DNA of 64,000 nucleotides from Euphorbia lathyris. Lineage: Eukaryota; Streptophyta; Magnoliopsida; Malpighiales; Euphorbiaceae. Below the pieces are notes generated by a model that made no database searches, had not been told where the DNA came from, and saw nothing but the letters and a program-made list of their open reading frames with translations. Every line of letters begins with the position of its first letter. Position 1 is the stretch's first letter. The stretch covers positions 36,675,501-36,739,500 of the forward strand of contig NC_088918.1 of the NCBI RefSeq assembly GCF_963576675.1, in the 5' to 3' direction. This document shows, piece by piece, positions 33,497 through 46,930 of the stretch. Made by a program: the position numbers and the translations under genes.

Positions 33497-35638
33497 TTTG
33501 ATAATTACGTTTAACCTAATCAAGCTCTGTTTATCCATTTGAGAACTAATTTATGATTCTTAATGCTTGTTGGAGATGGACCAAATATCAACTCGAATTT
33601 AATTGATCATTTATAATCATCGTGATTAAATTGATTAATCGAAACTCATAAATTGGACCTAATGACCATTTAGTGTGGCTTATTGGGTTTCCATGAATCT
33701 CAATTTTATTATTTTAGCCGGACCAAGTAAAATAATAAATTGAAGGTTTAGAATTGAGAACTTAATGCTTCTTTGGATTAATTAATTTAGCCAGACCAAG
33801 GTAAAATAATTAATCGAAAGTTGAGAATTAATAAACTCAAAAGGTTTTAATGAGTCTTAAATAATCATTTTAATCAAACCAAGGTAAAATAATCAATAAA
33901 GGTTTAGATTTAATAAAACGTAATGCTTCTTTGAATTAATTACTTTAGCCAGACCAAGCTAAAGTAAGTAATCGAAAGTTTAAAACCAATAACTTAAGAA
34001 CTTATTAGTTAATAAGAACAATCATCATCTCAAAAAGGATATAAACAACTTGAAAAAGGCTAAGTAGGTTAAGTGAAGGTAAAATCTTTAGTTTCTTCCA
34101 TTATGATTAATTTCTATTCTCAAATTTCTGTAACTTTTATCCATTTGTTAACATAATTTTTTAATTCGGTTATCCAACAAAATCTACCTTTCGATTGTTT
34201 AAATAATAGATAGTAAACAAAAAGATTAGTAATTATAATCACCATCCTCGGGGGAACAATACTCTACTTTCACTTTATTACTTGATACACGATTAAGGTG
34301 CAATTGACTTCACAAGCACATATACGTAAAATACGCATCACTTGCATCGCATTAGACATACTTTTTCACCACTTTTCCATAGATGCGTTCATCTGTTAGA
34401 TTGTCTGATCTAACAATGGACTTGTTCTTCGATGCTTCTCCTCAAGGGGGAAGGATTCAGTTTCTTTATCGTTTTGATCACTTGGGGTTACCACCGCATC
34501 TTCATAATAATTGGGTTGTAGATGAACATTCTCTGAAAAATAAGGGTTATGTTTCCACAAATGTTCTCTTATTTCCGTATAACAATGACCAAAATGATTT
34601 GTATGGAACTGATTAATTTGTTTCACACAACAATTAGATTTATGATCAACATATGATGTTGAAGGACGATCGTCGTCTCAAAATAGATTGTCGACATTCT
34701 ACTCACTAATATAGCCTATCGAAACATAGCTAGCTATGTAACATTGAACAATAATGTACTAATGTACCAATGGATCCATTTTGCTGCTGTATTAATGGTA
34801 ATGTAGTGACTCCGATTGTAATCTCTAAAAAATCCTGGTATTTTCAGCGTATTTTGCATAATAGTATTTTTCGTTCATTTCTTAAATCATCGACATTGCT
34901 TTGGAAGTCTCATCGAACGTGCCAAAATCGTTGCATAGAAACTATATTTTGGTGCCTAGCGAAAAGTGGAATAAAAATGGTGTTTGGGATAGAAAATGCT
35001 TCGAAAGTCTCACCAAGCATGTCAAAATTATTAGGTTAACTAGTAAATTTTAGTGATAGTCAAGTGAGGAAAAAATAAATACGATACAAATAAAAATTAT
35101 TATAAAAAATACTTTACCGTTCTATTGGACGTGCAAAAAAATTATTAGCAGAATATCCTAATTTCATCTTTAGTTTTGTAGAATTGGTGCGTCCGTGGAA
35201 AGTTAATTATGGATTGATTTTAATTCCCAAATGATACACAATTATCACTTGTATAAATTAATCCATAAATCATAGATGATAGTTTTACAACACGTGAAAA
35301 GATATAATTAAATTGAGTTTGCAATCAATTCTTATGTTTTTTTATTAAATGGATTGAGAAAAGAAGCCTCGGGATTGTAAAATTGTTTTTAGTAAATAAG
35401 TAGATTTCGATGGATGGATTGCTCACTCTTATCTTCTTCTATATTTTATGGATATTGGTCGGTTCTGCATCTCCATCTTCTTCTTCATCTAAAATCTTCC
35501 ATTTCACATTTTCAAATCTCAATTCTTTATTCAATATCTTTTTTTTTATTTGTCTAGTATATAGTATAAGAATCTAAGAAATAATAGTTGAAGAACTGAT
35601 AAAATTTTGGAGCACCTAATTCTAATCTATTTGAAATT
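33497..35638. other. Intergenic DNA with a degenerate tandem repeat, no gene
   Basis: Between 33690 and 33990 a unit of roughly 70-100 bp recurs about three to four times, with GACCAAGGTAAAATAAT followed by TAATCGAAAGTTTA. The rest is AT-rich and holds open frames (34383-34616 plus, 34770-35039 plus) without recognisable domains. It may be decayed LTR retrotransposon sequence. Confidence 0.4.
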
Positions 35639-36164
35639 AGGATAAGACGTAAAAATATCTTAAAGTTTAAAATAGTACAATTTTAATTTTAATGTTGATA
35701 GTTAAAAGCAATTTTATCTCTAATATTGATAAGTTGGATCAATTTTAAATATTATTATAAAATATAAATATTTTGTTTTTTATTTTGCACCAATTAATTG
35801 AATGTAAATTGATTTTAAAAAAATCATATTTTTTGTGATTTAATAATAGAATTGAAGATTGATATTTTTAAATTCGGTGAAATATTTAAATTTTTTTTTA
35901 TCCAACTCGTACAAAATACAACATTGTTTTTAATTTTTTCACGTTTAATCATATGTTTGTGATTTGTAATTAATGAATGATAAAATGACGCAAATATGAA
36001 GTGTAGATGACAAAATTCATGACCGAGAATACAATTTGATGAATAATTTCTTCAATTGATCCAATTTGTCAACGTTAGGGGTAAAATTGCTCTCAAGTGC
36101 CAACATCAAGAGTAAAATTACTCATAGATGTAAACATTGGGGGTATTTTTGCATATTTTCCCTT
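35639..36164. mobile_element. MITE-like repeat, family B, uninterrupted copy
   Basis: About 526 bp with weakly inverted ends (AGGATAAGACGTAAAAATA left, AGGGAAAATATGCAAAAATA inverted right). In reverse orientation it matches both flanks of the LINE insertion at 58621-58938 and 63149-63352. It contains the LINE target word (AATAGAATTGAAGATT) without interruption. No coding capacity. Confidence 0.75.
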
Positions 36165-36197
36165 TAAAATTTTGATTCTAATTCTTAATTTATTATT

Positions 36198-36520
36198 GGG
36201 ATAAGGTACAAAAATAGACCTATGGTTTTTGGAGAAGTATCAATTTAGGCTCCACGTACAAAATAACAAATGGTATAAATTTAGGTCTCGATAACGGATT
36301 GGACACGTCATTCCTATTACTCCGTTAAGTTCTGATTTCTCCCTCCACACACAATTGACATAACTTAACAGAGTAATATCAATAATGTGTCTCAATCCGT
36401 TATCGAGACCTAAATTGGTACCATTTTTTAAATGTTAAGCATATATTGATGTTATTTTATACGTGAATCCTAAATTGATACTTTCCAGAAATTCATAGAC
36501 TTATTTTGGTACTTTATCCC
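36198..36520. mobile_element. Mutator-like MITE (323 bp)
   Basis: Ends GGGATAAGGTAC and GTACTTTATCCC are inverted and continue imperfectly, with GTCTCGATAACGGATT inverted in the interior. A perfect 9-bp duplication, TTTATTATT, flanks it at 36189-36197 and 36521-36529. Confidence 0.88.
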
Positions 36521-36748
36521 TTTATTATTTAGTAATATTTATTTATTGAGTTATTCAAAATGCTTATTTTTACTCCCTAACTTATTATTTGTTAACATTT
36601 ATCGTCTGATTTATCTAAAATTTGTGAAATCTTAATGAGTATGGATGGTTGAGATTTCAGCCATTTTTTTTATATAAATTAAAGGTCATACGTAACCAAA
36701 TAATAGATCAAGAGGTAATGACTAATATCTTGGATAACAGGAATTTTC

Positions 36749-36806
36749 ACATGCACCTTAATGAGTAAGTGAATTTTCACATGCACCTTAATGAGTAAGT
36801 GAATTT
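36749..36806. repeat. 30-bp tandem duplication carrying a MITE terminal word
   Basis: The unit GAATTTTCACATGCACCTTA plus ATGAGTAAGT occurs twice in a row. The word TCACATGCACCTTAATGA equals the end of the MITE in the CAT intron. Confidence 0.75.
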
Positions 36807-38529
36807 GCTATTTGTAGTTTCTGTTTGCTGTTTACTAAATATATTTTATCCGTATTTGGACTTACAAGGCAAAATTTTATTTTTTTTGACAAATAGAAAT
36901 AAATGGATACTAAATATTACAAAATAATTCTAAATAAATAAAGAGTGCTTTAATCCAATAAAATTCTAGTGATAGATCATAATGAAAAAATCACTGCTAT
37001 TTATTGCGACAACTAATAAAAAATTTCTACCTATTTACAAATGTTTAGTTAGGGTAACAAAATTACACACTATCAGGGGCGGGCGAATTTAGCCAAGAAC
37101 TCGAGGGCTTGGACGCCCCTGCTGCCACTCCACTCCTGAATAGTGATAATTTCGGATTGACAGCCCTCTTTAATTTTAGAGTATATTAGTGTATTTATAG
37201 TATTATTTTAATATTTTAAAATAGTTGAATTAAGTTAAGATGTACGTTTTATATAAGAGGTTATGATTTGAAATTTCATATATTATTAATTACTTTTTTA
37301 TCTTTTAAATCCTTTTGAATCAAAATTTTAATTTATGAAAATTATAAGAAATTTATAATTAAAAATTAATGTAGGATTTATAAAATATTAAAAATGTTTA
37401 CTTCTTTTAAATTGAGCACTTTTAATTTTTAGCCTCTAACATATCAAAACAATGAAGTTTTAGGATAATGGGAACAAAAACAAATTGTCTAGTCCAATGA
37501 GATGGACTTTAGAAAATTACCCTCAACTCTCTAGCACTCACCGCAAGGATAAAAGTCAGCCCCACAAGATGTAGATATTTTGCTCCATCAATGCACACGA
37601 CACGTAATTATAATGTTTGGATTTAGTTGTTTAGGTTATTATTTACTTACTAACTCGAGAATGATATGATATGATACAAATATTTAGAATATTATCACAT
37701 TCTTTCATACTTTTACATGTTAGATTAATTTTAAAAAGTAATAAAATTACAATTATTACTTACAAATCCAAGATTTTTTTTACATGCTATCATTAATAGA
37801 GATAGTAAAATTAGATTCGACTTGTAAACACATTACACAAACCCAACAAAATATTGATAGACTTTTCGATGGCTATAATTAACCTATTAATCTAAGAATG
37901 ACATAAAATATTTAGAAATATTACCGTATCCTTCTGTATTTTTAAATGTCACCATTGATGTAAATTACATAGTAAAAATGTATATGATCCGAAAACATAA
38001 CATAAAATCAATACTAATCTGATTAGATTGATACAACTATGAGTCCATGATACATAATTTTTCGAATTGAATAGAATTAACCCATTTGACACTAATTTGA
38101 TAATTGATGCGATACCAAGAAATTTGTGGTCCATGCATTCGCTTGGTTAAAAGATATGGGAGCTGCTCTTTTAACAAAAGATGAGGGGTTTGAGATTATG
38201 TAGGGAAATTGGTAGAGTACAAGAAACCTTGCAATCTTTAAATAGGAAAGAGATATATCCATTTAATAATCTCACACGAAGTGGCTAATTTAGCTGATGA
38301 ATGGCTATGGGTTGTTTTTTTAGTCTCCCATGAAATTAAGGCATCTCTAATATATATAGTCAATCAAATTATTTTAGAACATTTATGGAGAAATATATTC
38401 AACGAATCTATTAATGTCATGTATATATTTTTTCATTACATTAATTTATCTTTCATAGAATAGAATGATATATAAAATAATTCTAATTGGTGGAATGTAA
38501 AACCGAGTATCGGAATTTTGTATAGTGGC
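36807..38529. other. AT-rich intergenic DNA, nothing recognised
   Basis: No coding region, RNA gene or clear element ends were found in this 1.7-kb stretch. A few short open frames (37949-38134 minus, 38281-38463 plus) lack recognisable features. Confidence 0.5.
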
Positions 38530-38549
38530 CCAACTCTTAAGGAAATATT

Positions 38550-41500
38550 ATGGAGAACGCGCTGAAGAATGTTGGTGATGCTGGTAAACTTGATCGGTTT
38601 GATGGGACGAATTTCACTCGTTGGAAGGAGACTATGAAAATTTTTCTGATCACTCTGAAATTTTTTTACATTCTGGACATTGATTTGCAATCTATTCCAG
38701 AACCGAGTGACAAAGATACTGATGGAATTGTGGCTGAACGTAAGAAGCGAGAAGAAGACGAGGCGCTATGTAGAGGATATATTCTGAACCATCTCTCTGA
38801 TCGTCTTTATGATTTGTACATTCCTGTACAAAAGGCAAAGGATATATGGATATCTCTGAAGACAAAGTATAATTCAGAAAAGCAAGGGGCATATAAGTTT
38901 ATCACTATGAAATTTTTTGAATTTACTATGAATGATTCTGCATCTGTACTTGACCAAGTCCATGAATTTCTTATCTTAGCCTCTAAATTTAAGGATCTTA
39001 CTATAGACATTCCAGAGAAATTACTTGTGGGGGCAATCATAGCCAAATTACCTCCAAGTTGGAATAACTATAGAAAGAAACTGTTGCACACTTCTGAGGA
39101 TTTTAATTTGGAACAAATTCAGAAGTATTTACGAATTGAAGAGGAAACTCGAATTCGTGATAAGAAACATGATGTTGCTTATAGTTCTAAAGTTAATTAT
39201 GTCAGTAATAATCAGAAGGGGGGGGGGCAAAAAGAGGAAAGGAAATTATCAGAATAATCCCAACAACAACAAAAAGTTTAAGAAGAATTTGTCTGATGTT
39301 GTTTGTTATAATTGTGGTGAAAAATGACACATCAAAAGATTCTGTAAGAACCCCAAGAAGAAGGATATCAAAAATCAGAATAAGAAGGAGAGTGAGGACA
39401 AAGCAAATGTTGTTGAACATGTTGACAATAATGAAATTATTGCCATCGTTTCTGAGTTGCAAATTGGTATGATCCAAGAATTGCATATGGCATCTCTTAC
39501 CATAAGCAATGATTGGTGGTATGATTCTGGTGCAACTACTCATGTTTGCAACAACAACAAAGGACTCTTCAAGACTTATATTGATTCTTCTCCAGACCAT
39601 GAAGTTTTGTTGGGTGATCATCACTCTTCCAAGGTTCAAGGAACCGGGACTGTTGAAATTCAGTTTACTTCTGGAAAGAAAGTTATTCTCACAAATGTTC
39701 TTCATGTTCCTCAAATTAGGAAGAATTTAGTTTCTGGTTTTATGTTATGTAAGAAGGGGTTAAAGGCTGTAATAGAATCTGATAAAATAATTTTGTCTAA
39801 GGCTGGAGCATTTGTTGGGAAAGGTTATGTCTGTGATGGAATGTTCAAGTTGTCTATTAATAAAGTTGAGAATTCTGCTTATTTTCTTGTGCATGCAATT
39901 GAATGTACTTTTTTTTCATTTGTGGCATAATCGTTTAGCACACACCAATTATAGAACCATGAAATATATGTCTAAAAATGGAATGATATCTTATGGTAAT
40001 GATCATGAAGATAAATGTGAGGTATGTGTTCAAGCAAAAATGAAAAGGAAACCATTTCCTAAAATTGAAAGAAGTACAGAAATATTAGAACTTATTCATT
40101 CTGATATTTGTGAATTTAATGGAAATTTAACTAGAGGAGGTAATAGGTATTTCATAACTTTCATTGATGATAGTTCTCGTTTTACTTATGTTTATTTGTT
40201 GAAAACAAAAGACCAAGCATTTGAAATGTTTAAATGTTATAAGGCCATGGTAGAGACACAAAGAATAAGAAAATTAAAATTTTACGCAGTGATAGAGGTA
40301 GGGAGTATTTTCCTACGGAATTTTCTTCTTTTTGTGAATCTAACGGAATTATACATCAGGTTAGTGCTCCTTATAGGCCTCAACAAAATGGAGTGGCTGA
40401 AAGGAAAAATGATGTTTTAGGGGATATGCTAAATGCAATGCTTGTTAATGCAAATTTGCCACTTAATTTGTGGGGAGAAGCTCTACTAACCGCATGTCAT
40501 ATACACAACAGAGTACCTTCTAAGAAATTTAAAGTATCACCTTATGAAATTTGGAAGGGAAGGAAACCTAATATAAGTTACTTTAAGGTGTGGGGTTGTC
40601 TTACATATTATAAGGTCCCAGATCCTAAGAAAACTAAGTTAGGACCAAGGGCTTTGAAAAGTGTTTTTGTGGACTATGCTGAAAATTCAAAAGCATATAG
40701 GTTTTTGGATTTGGATTCTAATGTTATAGTGGAATCACGAGATGCTGAATTCTTTGAAAATAAATTTCGTGACGATTCCACAGGAATAGAAACCTCAATA
40801 GCACCACAAATTGCTTCAAACTCAAATGGGAAAAGAGTTGTGCCTGATTCTTCTAATGAACCTAGAAGAAGTGAAAGAACTAGAAAAGAGAAGAATTTAG
40901 GTCCAGATTTTATTAATTCTCAAGCTATTCTCTTTCTGGTGGAGGGAAATAGAAATGGGGTTACTAATAAAATACCAATTATACTTACTGTAGAAGATGA
41001 TCCCAAAACTTTTCAAGAAGCAATGGCTTCTAGAAATTCAGCTTTTTGGAAAGAGGCAATTAATGATGAAATGGATTCATTGATATCAAACAATACTTGG
41101 TATATTACGGACTTACCTCCGGGGTCCAAAACTGTTGGATGCAAATGGGTATTTAGGATTAAGTATAATACAGATGGATCTATAAATTCTTTCAAAGCTA
41201 GATTGGTTGCACAAGGCTTTACTCAAAAAGAAGGGGTAGATTATTTTGACACTTATGCACCCGTGGCTAGAATTACATCCATTAGACTACTTATGGCTTT
41301 AGCTTCTATTTTTGGTTTATACGTACATCAAATGGATGTGAAGACGGCTTTTTTAAATGGGGATTTAGAAGAAGAAGTGTACATGAAACAACATGAGGGT
41401 TTTGTTCTCCCTGGAAATGAAAATAAAGTTTGCAAATTGGTTAAATCCTTGTATGGATTAAAACAAGCGCCTAAACAATGGCACGAAAAATTTGACTCTG

Positions 41501-42537
41501 TTATTTTGTCACATGGTTTTACTTATAACTCAGTAGATAGGTGCATTTACTCTAAATTTACAAAAGATTATGATGTCATCATATGTTTATATGTTGATGA
41601 CATGTTAATCTTTGGAACCAATATGAAAGGAATTGATGAGACTAAGAACTATTTGAGTTCATGTTTTAAAATGAAAGATTTAAATGAAGTTGATACTATC
41701 TTAGGTATCAAGGCTATAAAACATAGTGGGGGTTTTGCGTTGAGTCAATCTCATTATATTGAAAAAGTGCTTAATAAAATTGAGCACTTAAAGTTTAAAG
41801 AGGCTAATTCCCCTTATGATTCATCTTGTAAACTTAGTAAAAATGAGGGAAGAGGTGTTGCTCAACTTGAGTATGCTAGTGCAATAGGAAGTATGATGTA
41901 TGCATCACGTAGTACTAGACCAGATATCGCATTTGCTGTTTGTAAACTTTCTAGATTTACGAGTAATCCGAGTCGTGAACATTGGAAAGCAATTGGTAGG
42001 GTTTTAGGTTACTTAAAAAGAACCAAAAACCTTGGATTAGATTATAATAAATTTCCAGCAGTTCTTGAGGGTTATTCAAATGCTAGTTGGATAAATACTA
42101 TCGGTGATAGTAAGTCCACAAGTGGTTGGATTTTTATGCTTGGTGGAGGAGCTGTTTCTTGGGCTTCAAAGAAACAAACTTGTATTACTCATTCCACAAT
42201 GGAGGCTGAATTTTTGGCCTTAGCAGCAGCAGGAAAATAAGCTGAATGGCTGAGGAATATGTTATTAGATATTAAGTTGTGGCCACAACCGATGTCAGCC
42301 ATTTCTTTAAACTGCGATAGGGAAGCCACTTTGTCTAAAGCTTATAACAAGATATATAATGGAAAGTATAGACATATTAGCTTAAGACATTCGTATGTAC
42401 GACAATTAATATCAAATGGGATTATTACTGTTGTATATGTTAAGTCTTGTAATAATTTGGCAGATCCTTTCACAAAAGGACTTCCAAGGGACATAGTATA
42501 TAAAATGTCCAAAGAGATTGGTTTAAGACCTATATGA
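38550..42537 (+). pseudogene. Copia gag-pol polyprotein, multiply disrupted
   Basis: Gag starts MENALKNVGDAGKLDRFDG. It loses frame in a G run at about 39219-39227, and the zinc knuckle CYNCGEK-stop-HIKRFC has a TGA at 39325-39327. Protease follows (WWYDSGATTHVC), then a frameshift in a T run near 39910. The pre-integrase HNRLAHTN...CEVCVQAK and integrase segments HSDIC and FIDDSSR come next. A frameshift near 40275 lies around the second acidic motif (SDRGREYF in the alternate frame), and the third region reads NGVAERKND. Reverse transcriptase has [19 protein letters not shown] and the catalytic [10 protein letters not shown] (about 41587-41617). RNase H ([19 protein letters not shown]) is cut by a TAA at 42238, then continues in frame to NNLADPFTKGLPRD and the stop. 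The order PR-IN-RT-RH is diagnostic for copia. No envelope-like frame is present. Confidence 0.93.
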
Positions 42538-42923
42538 TTACATCGGCAACAACAGAAACCCAACCTATGTATAGTATTATCACTATGTAAAGGTTCAATG
42601 TGGTAAAAACAAGTTGTTGATAACTGATTGATATACTAAGTATAATAATAAATTAGATAGTATATGATTATTAGGGTGAGTCTTAGACTCTTAATAAAGC
42701 TTCATGTGTTGTATTTGAACTTCACCTATATGGACATAAGGAGTGGTGCCGCTCCTAATGAAAGTGTGGTCTACTTTTATAATTGTCCATGAAGTCTAGG
42801 ATGAGCGCATGGCCATAATAGTGCTACCATTTCTATGAACGTACATTTATATAGAAGTTATGTGTGTGATACTTCCGGTATAACAAAAGGGATTATGGCT
42901 CAAAAAGCGGCAAGCCACCATTA
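42538..42923 (+). other. Copia 3' leader, left part
   Basis: Non-coding sequence after the copia stop. It continues after the nested element at 51075-51189. I see no coding potential. Confidence 0.6.
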
Positions 42924-42928
42924 ATTTC
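42924..42928. repeat. Target-site duplication ATTTC (left)
   Basis: ATTTC precedes the LTR start at 42929 and is repeated at 51070-51074 after the other LTR. This defines the nested insertion into the copia 3' leader. Confidence 0.9.
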
Positions 42929-44323
42929 TGAGGGTTGTCGAATCCACCAAAAATAAAATATAACTTCACAGCCCTTAGGCTTGCACAAGGGTAAGCAAAG
43001 GTCGTACCCAAAGGACTAATACTGATCTAATTTGTAAATATAACCAAGCAAATGAATAAAAAGTAAAAAAGGGGGATTTGAATAGATGATTGCTAAATTG
43101 ACGAAAGTAATAGAGTTGAGTTGAAATTGAATAAAATGATTAATTAGAATTTCAGCTAAGGGATTCTCAGGCAAGGAATTCGGCTAGTCTTGATCATTGA
43201 CAGAAATGATGTTTCTTCTAAATTGCATATCAGACTAGTTTGGTATATTCTTCCTAAATAATGAATTAACCAAGTAAGACTGTAGTTAATTCCTAATTAA
43301 CGAATAACCTTACCTCAGCGGCTAAGATTCAACCCGTTAACAGCGTTAGGAATTAGAAGAACCTAATCTAAGCCAACCGATTCTCAGCGATATCGATTCA
43401 GAAACTTAATTACTCATTCACTTGATGTGATAAAGTCGAAAATAGATGTATTAATGTCACATGGAGAGTTCTCAGTTGTCAATCTGATTATCCCCAAATA
43501 CAATCTAGATTTCAACTTTATAGCATCAATTGCTACTTATTCAGATTCAACTAAATAATGACTCGTTGATTATCTAGTTTAATCAGACAGCTATATGTCA
43601 GTTTAATCAAATGAACAATCGGCCTTATCATTCAAAAGCAAACTAACAATTGAGATAAAATCCCTAAACACAGTGAATAAACAAATGATATGAATAAAGA
43701 GTAAATACTAGAAGAGAAACGATCTCACAATACTTGAAGATTCCTGCCTTTGAATTATCCCTTAACCGAAATAAAGAAGTTTAGCTACGAATAGCCATAA
43801 AGAACAAAATAAATGTTTCTGAGTTTTCCCCTCTGAAAGATACGTTCTCTGGGAATGTAAAAGTCTAAGAAAAAAGAGAGAGATCTAATCTAAAACCTAA
43901 TGTTTTGTAGGGAAAATATATCCCTAAAAATTAGCTAACAAAAGAATATCTTTCCCAATCACAAATCTTTTCTAATCTTCCATATCTCCTAATTTCGTGC
44001 ATGCTTAGTCATTCCCAACTGTCCAGGTTTATTCTTGATAGAATAAAGGAGAGTCCTGATCAATTCTGGAGTCTGCGATTCCCGAAATCCTTAGTCTTGG
44101 GCAAGACTAACTCCATTTTCGTTTCAGCTCCTCTAAATCAGCTCCAAATTCCCTTTTAGTCCAAATTTGTTTCAAGTTAAGTCCAATTCCGCTCCTTTTA
44201 ATCATTTGAGTCCCGTGGAGGCAAATCATACCAAAACAAGCAATAATATCCGAAATAACACTAAATTAATTAAATAACCTAGCACTAAAGTGGACATTTG
44301 AATGTTGAATTGGACACTTATCA
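42929..44323 (-). repeat. 3' LTR of the Athila/Tat-type element
   Basis: On the minus strand it starts TGATAAGTGTCC and ends CGACAACCCTCA. It is 1395 bp long, identical in length to the other LTR, with about 12 substitutions and no indels seen. Confidence 0.94.
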
Positions 44324-44345
44324 AAACACCCCACACTTACCCAAT
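44324..44345 (-). promoter_or_regulatory. Polypurine tract region of the Athila/Tat-type element
   Basis: On the minus strand this reads GGGTAAGTGTGGGGTGTTT directly before the 3' LTR. The G-rich core GTGTGGGGTG is the likely plus-strand primer. Confidence 0.65.
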
Positions 44346-46930
44346 GCTTGTCCCTAAGCATATCAGATCATGTCAACAGCTCTTTACTCTTATGATTTCG
44401 TGCTTACCAACCTTTCCCGATCCCCCCTCATAATGTAAAGATTATCAACCATCAACTCTCAAAGCCAAGACATTATTCATGTTTAAACATACAATGTAAC
44501 CACTTGAAAAATCTCAGCAAACAAGCTTTTGACCATGTACATAAGGTATGAATTAAAATCAACAACACCCTCACGGAAATCGCTCATTGCACTCAAGTGT
44601 TTAGGCTATAATTAATTTCAAGAAATCACTCAAGTCGCAACCTAGAATGAAATTACCATAAGCTTGCCAATATATCAAATCTCCACCACTTAGTATGAAT
44701 TCAAGACACTAAATCAAAGGGACTTAAAACAGGGTGTAGCGTAGGCTGGGGTTAAGGTTTGGAAAGGAAATGAGGAAGAAAGGGAAATCGAGAGTAATAA
44801 AAATGTACATTTACTCTGAAAATGGCCAAAATGGAATCAAGACACGATTATTTACAAACGACTCACAATTCTTAAACTTCAGAATGAATGAATGTTTAAG
44901 ACAAACTTAAACAACTATAGACATACTAAAATGAATAAGTTAACGGAACATTTTTTTTCTTTTTTTTTCTTTTTGCTTCTGTTTTTTTTTGTGCCTCTGA
45001 TTTTTTCTTTTTCTCTTTTTTTTTTCTTTGAGGCTTTTTTTTGTTTCTTTTTTTCTAAAGATAATATTTCAAACTAGAATAAGAAAGCTACTACTTTCCA
45101 AGCTAATGTCCATTTAGACACCTTTTGAAGCACAACCACATATAAGCAACATGCTTGTGCTAAATCCTCATACTTTGATGAGCTTGTGGTTAATTCGAAT
45201 ACGGAGATTGCTTAAAGCAACAGCTAAACACATAAATAAGCGAGAGAATGTACAGACTCTGATGGCTAGAACATCCCTGGCCAAGGGATTTGAACAGGGG
45301 TATGTCAAGAATGGGGGAAGGCTCAAATGTGGCTAACTAAGGGCTGGTACTGTTATTTTTTGTTAGTCCTGGACAAGACTAAGGGTGCAAAGTTTATTTT
45401 GAAATGGCTAACAGAAAAAAAACCTACTGCCCTTATCATTTTTAATACTCGAATACATCAATGTGGTCTCGAAATGCATAACATGGCAAGTTCTAGAATT
45501 TCAAACTAGAATTAGACAACACTCAGAAAAATATAGAACAAAGTGTAATGTTTTTGTTCTTGCATTTAGGCTCAAAAACTTTCCAAAAATTGGGGTAAAT
45601 TGGTGTTGTTTCATTCAAAACGTCTGTCATGTAATGGAAAATTAGTCAAGTGGTTCATATGCATGCTTAAGAGAATTGTGCAACCCTGACCTTTTGAAAT
45701 CGACATCTTTACTCAAAACAAGACTTAGGGGTTTCAGTACTAAGTTGGCAACCTAGTTTCAACCGAGTGCAAAACTGAGAGCTAGCATTGTTATTTCTAG
45801 GGACAAAACAAAGGGTGGTCACCCCACACTATTGTAGACAAAAATAGACAGAAATTCTGGAAAGAACGGACATAAAATAAGGCAATGAAACAGTATATCT
45901 CCATGAAAGTTAGACAAAATCAAAACAAACAAACAAAACACACTTCTATATCAAAAACCCCTCCCCCACTTTCTCCTCGCACTGTCTCGGTGCGGAATTC
46001 ACACAATTAAGGGCGAAGGGCAGCAAACACCATAACGAAAAAGATAAAATTCAAACTAAAAGCAAAATATAAACGAGTTGTGGAAAAACTTACTGCCCCT
46101 TTTGGAGGAGGTATTGTACGACTTTCTGGTACGGCTGAAGTTTCTACCGGTGTAACAACGAAGGAGTTCGGCGGTGCTTGTGGCTGTGGTGCTGTAAGCG
46201 GTGACTCAGGCGTAATATCTATCGAAGTTGCAGAGACCTCGTTCGTAGCCGGTTGAGAAAATTGTTGTGATTGAAGGAAGTGGAATTTGGTGGGTTTGAA
46301 TTTGTATGGATGGGTATTAGAAATTAAAGGAAAGAAAGATTAAAGATGTTGTTCAAATTTTAGGAAAGAAAGAAATTAGAGAGGAGTGAGTGGTGAGTGG
46401 TGGTGAGTGGTTTGAGTTTGTGAATGGTGGGTTTGTGGAATGGAAAAGAAAGTGGCGGTGGTGTGAGTTGAGGAATCAAAAGAAATTAGAAAGTGGGATT
46501 GAGGATGGAGTGAGGCGATGGTGTGAGGGTGGCGGGTTCTGAATTTGTGGAACGATGGAGTGAGCAGGGAAGGTAGGAGTTCGGCAATTAGGGTAGGGAT
46601 AAATTAGTTTAAAATTACCCTATTTTTTTCTTTTTCACCACTCTTATTTTCAATGTCCCTGCTAAACACTCCTGGGCTTTTATTTGCTCTTCAATTCATT
46701 GACTTGGGCCTTTATTTCTCCATTCTTTTCTTCTCTCACATCTGTAAAATTAAAACTAAAAAATTGAAGCCTTTGGAGAAGATGATGTTAGTTAAGTTAG
46801 TTGTTGCAAAAAAAAACAAATAAATAAATAAATTAAATGAAAATGAAATTATGAACATCAGTCTTGGGCAAGACTAAAACTAGGCTGCCTCTAGTTAGCG
46901 TCTATGGCCAGACGTTCTTGAGCTCTAAGG
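44346..46930 (-). other. Non-coding 3' internal region of the Athila/Tat-type element
   Basis: No frame with recognisable RT, integrase or envelope sequence lies here on either strand. It includes a T-rich plus-strand block (44950-45060), an A-rich region on the element's own strand, and a G/T-rich block (46260-46570). A decayed region between the pol stop and polypurine tract is usual in this lineage, where an env-like frame sometimes sits. Confidence 0.6.

Noticed and set aside
34383..35039. Short frames that could be retrotransposon gag
   Set aside because: No conserved gag residues or zinc knuckle could be found in either strand.
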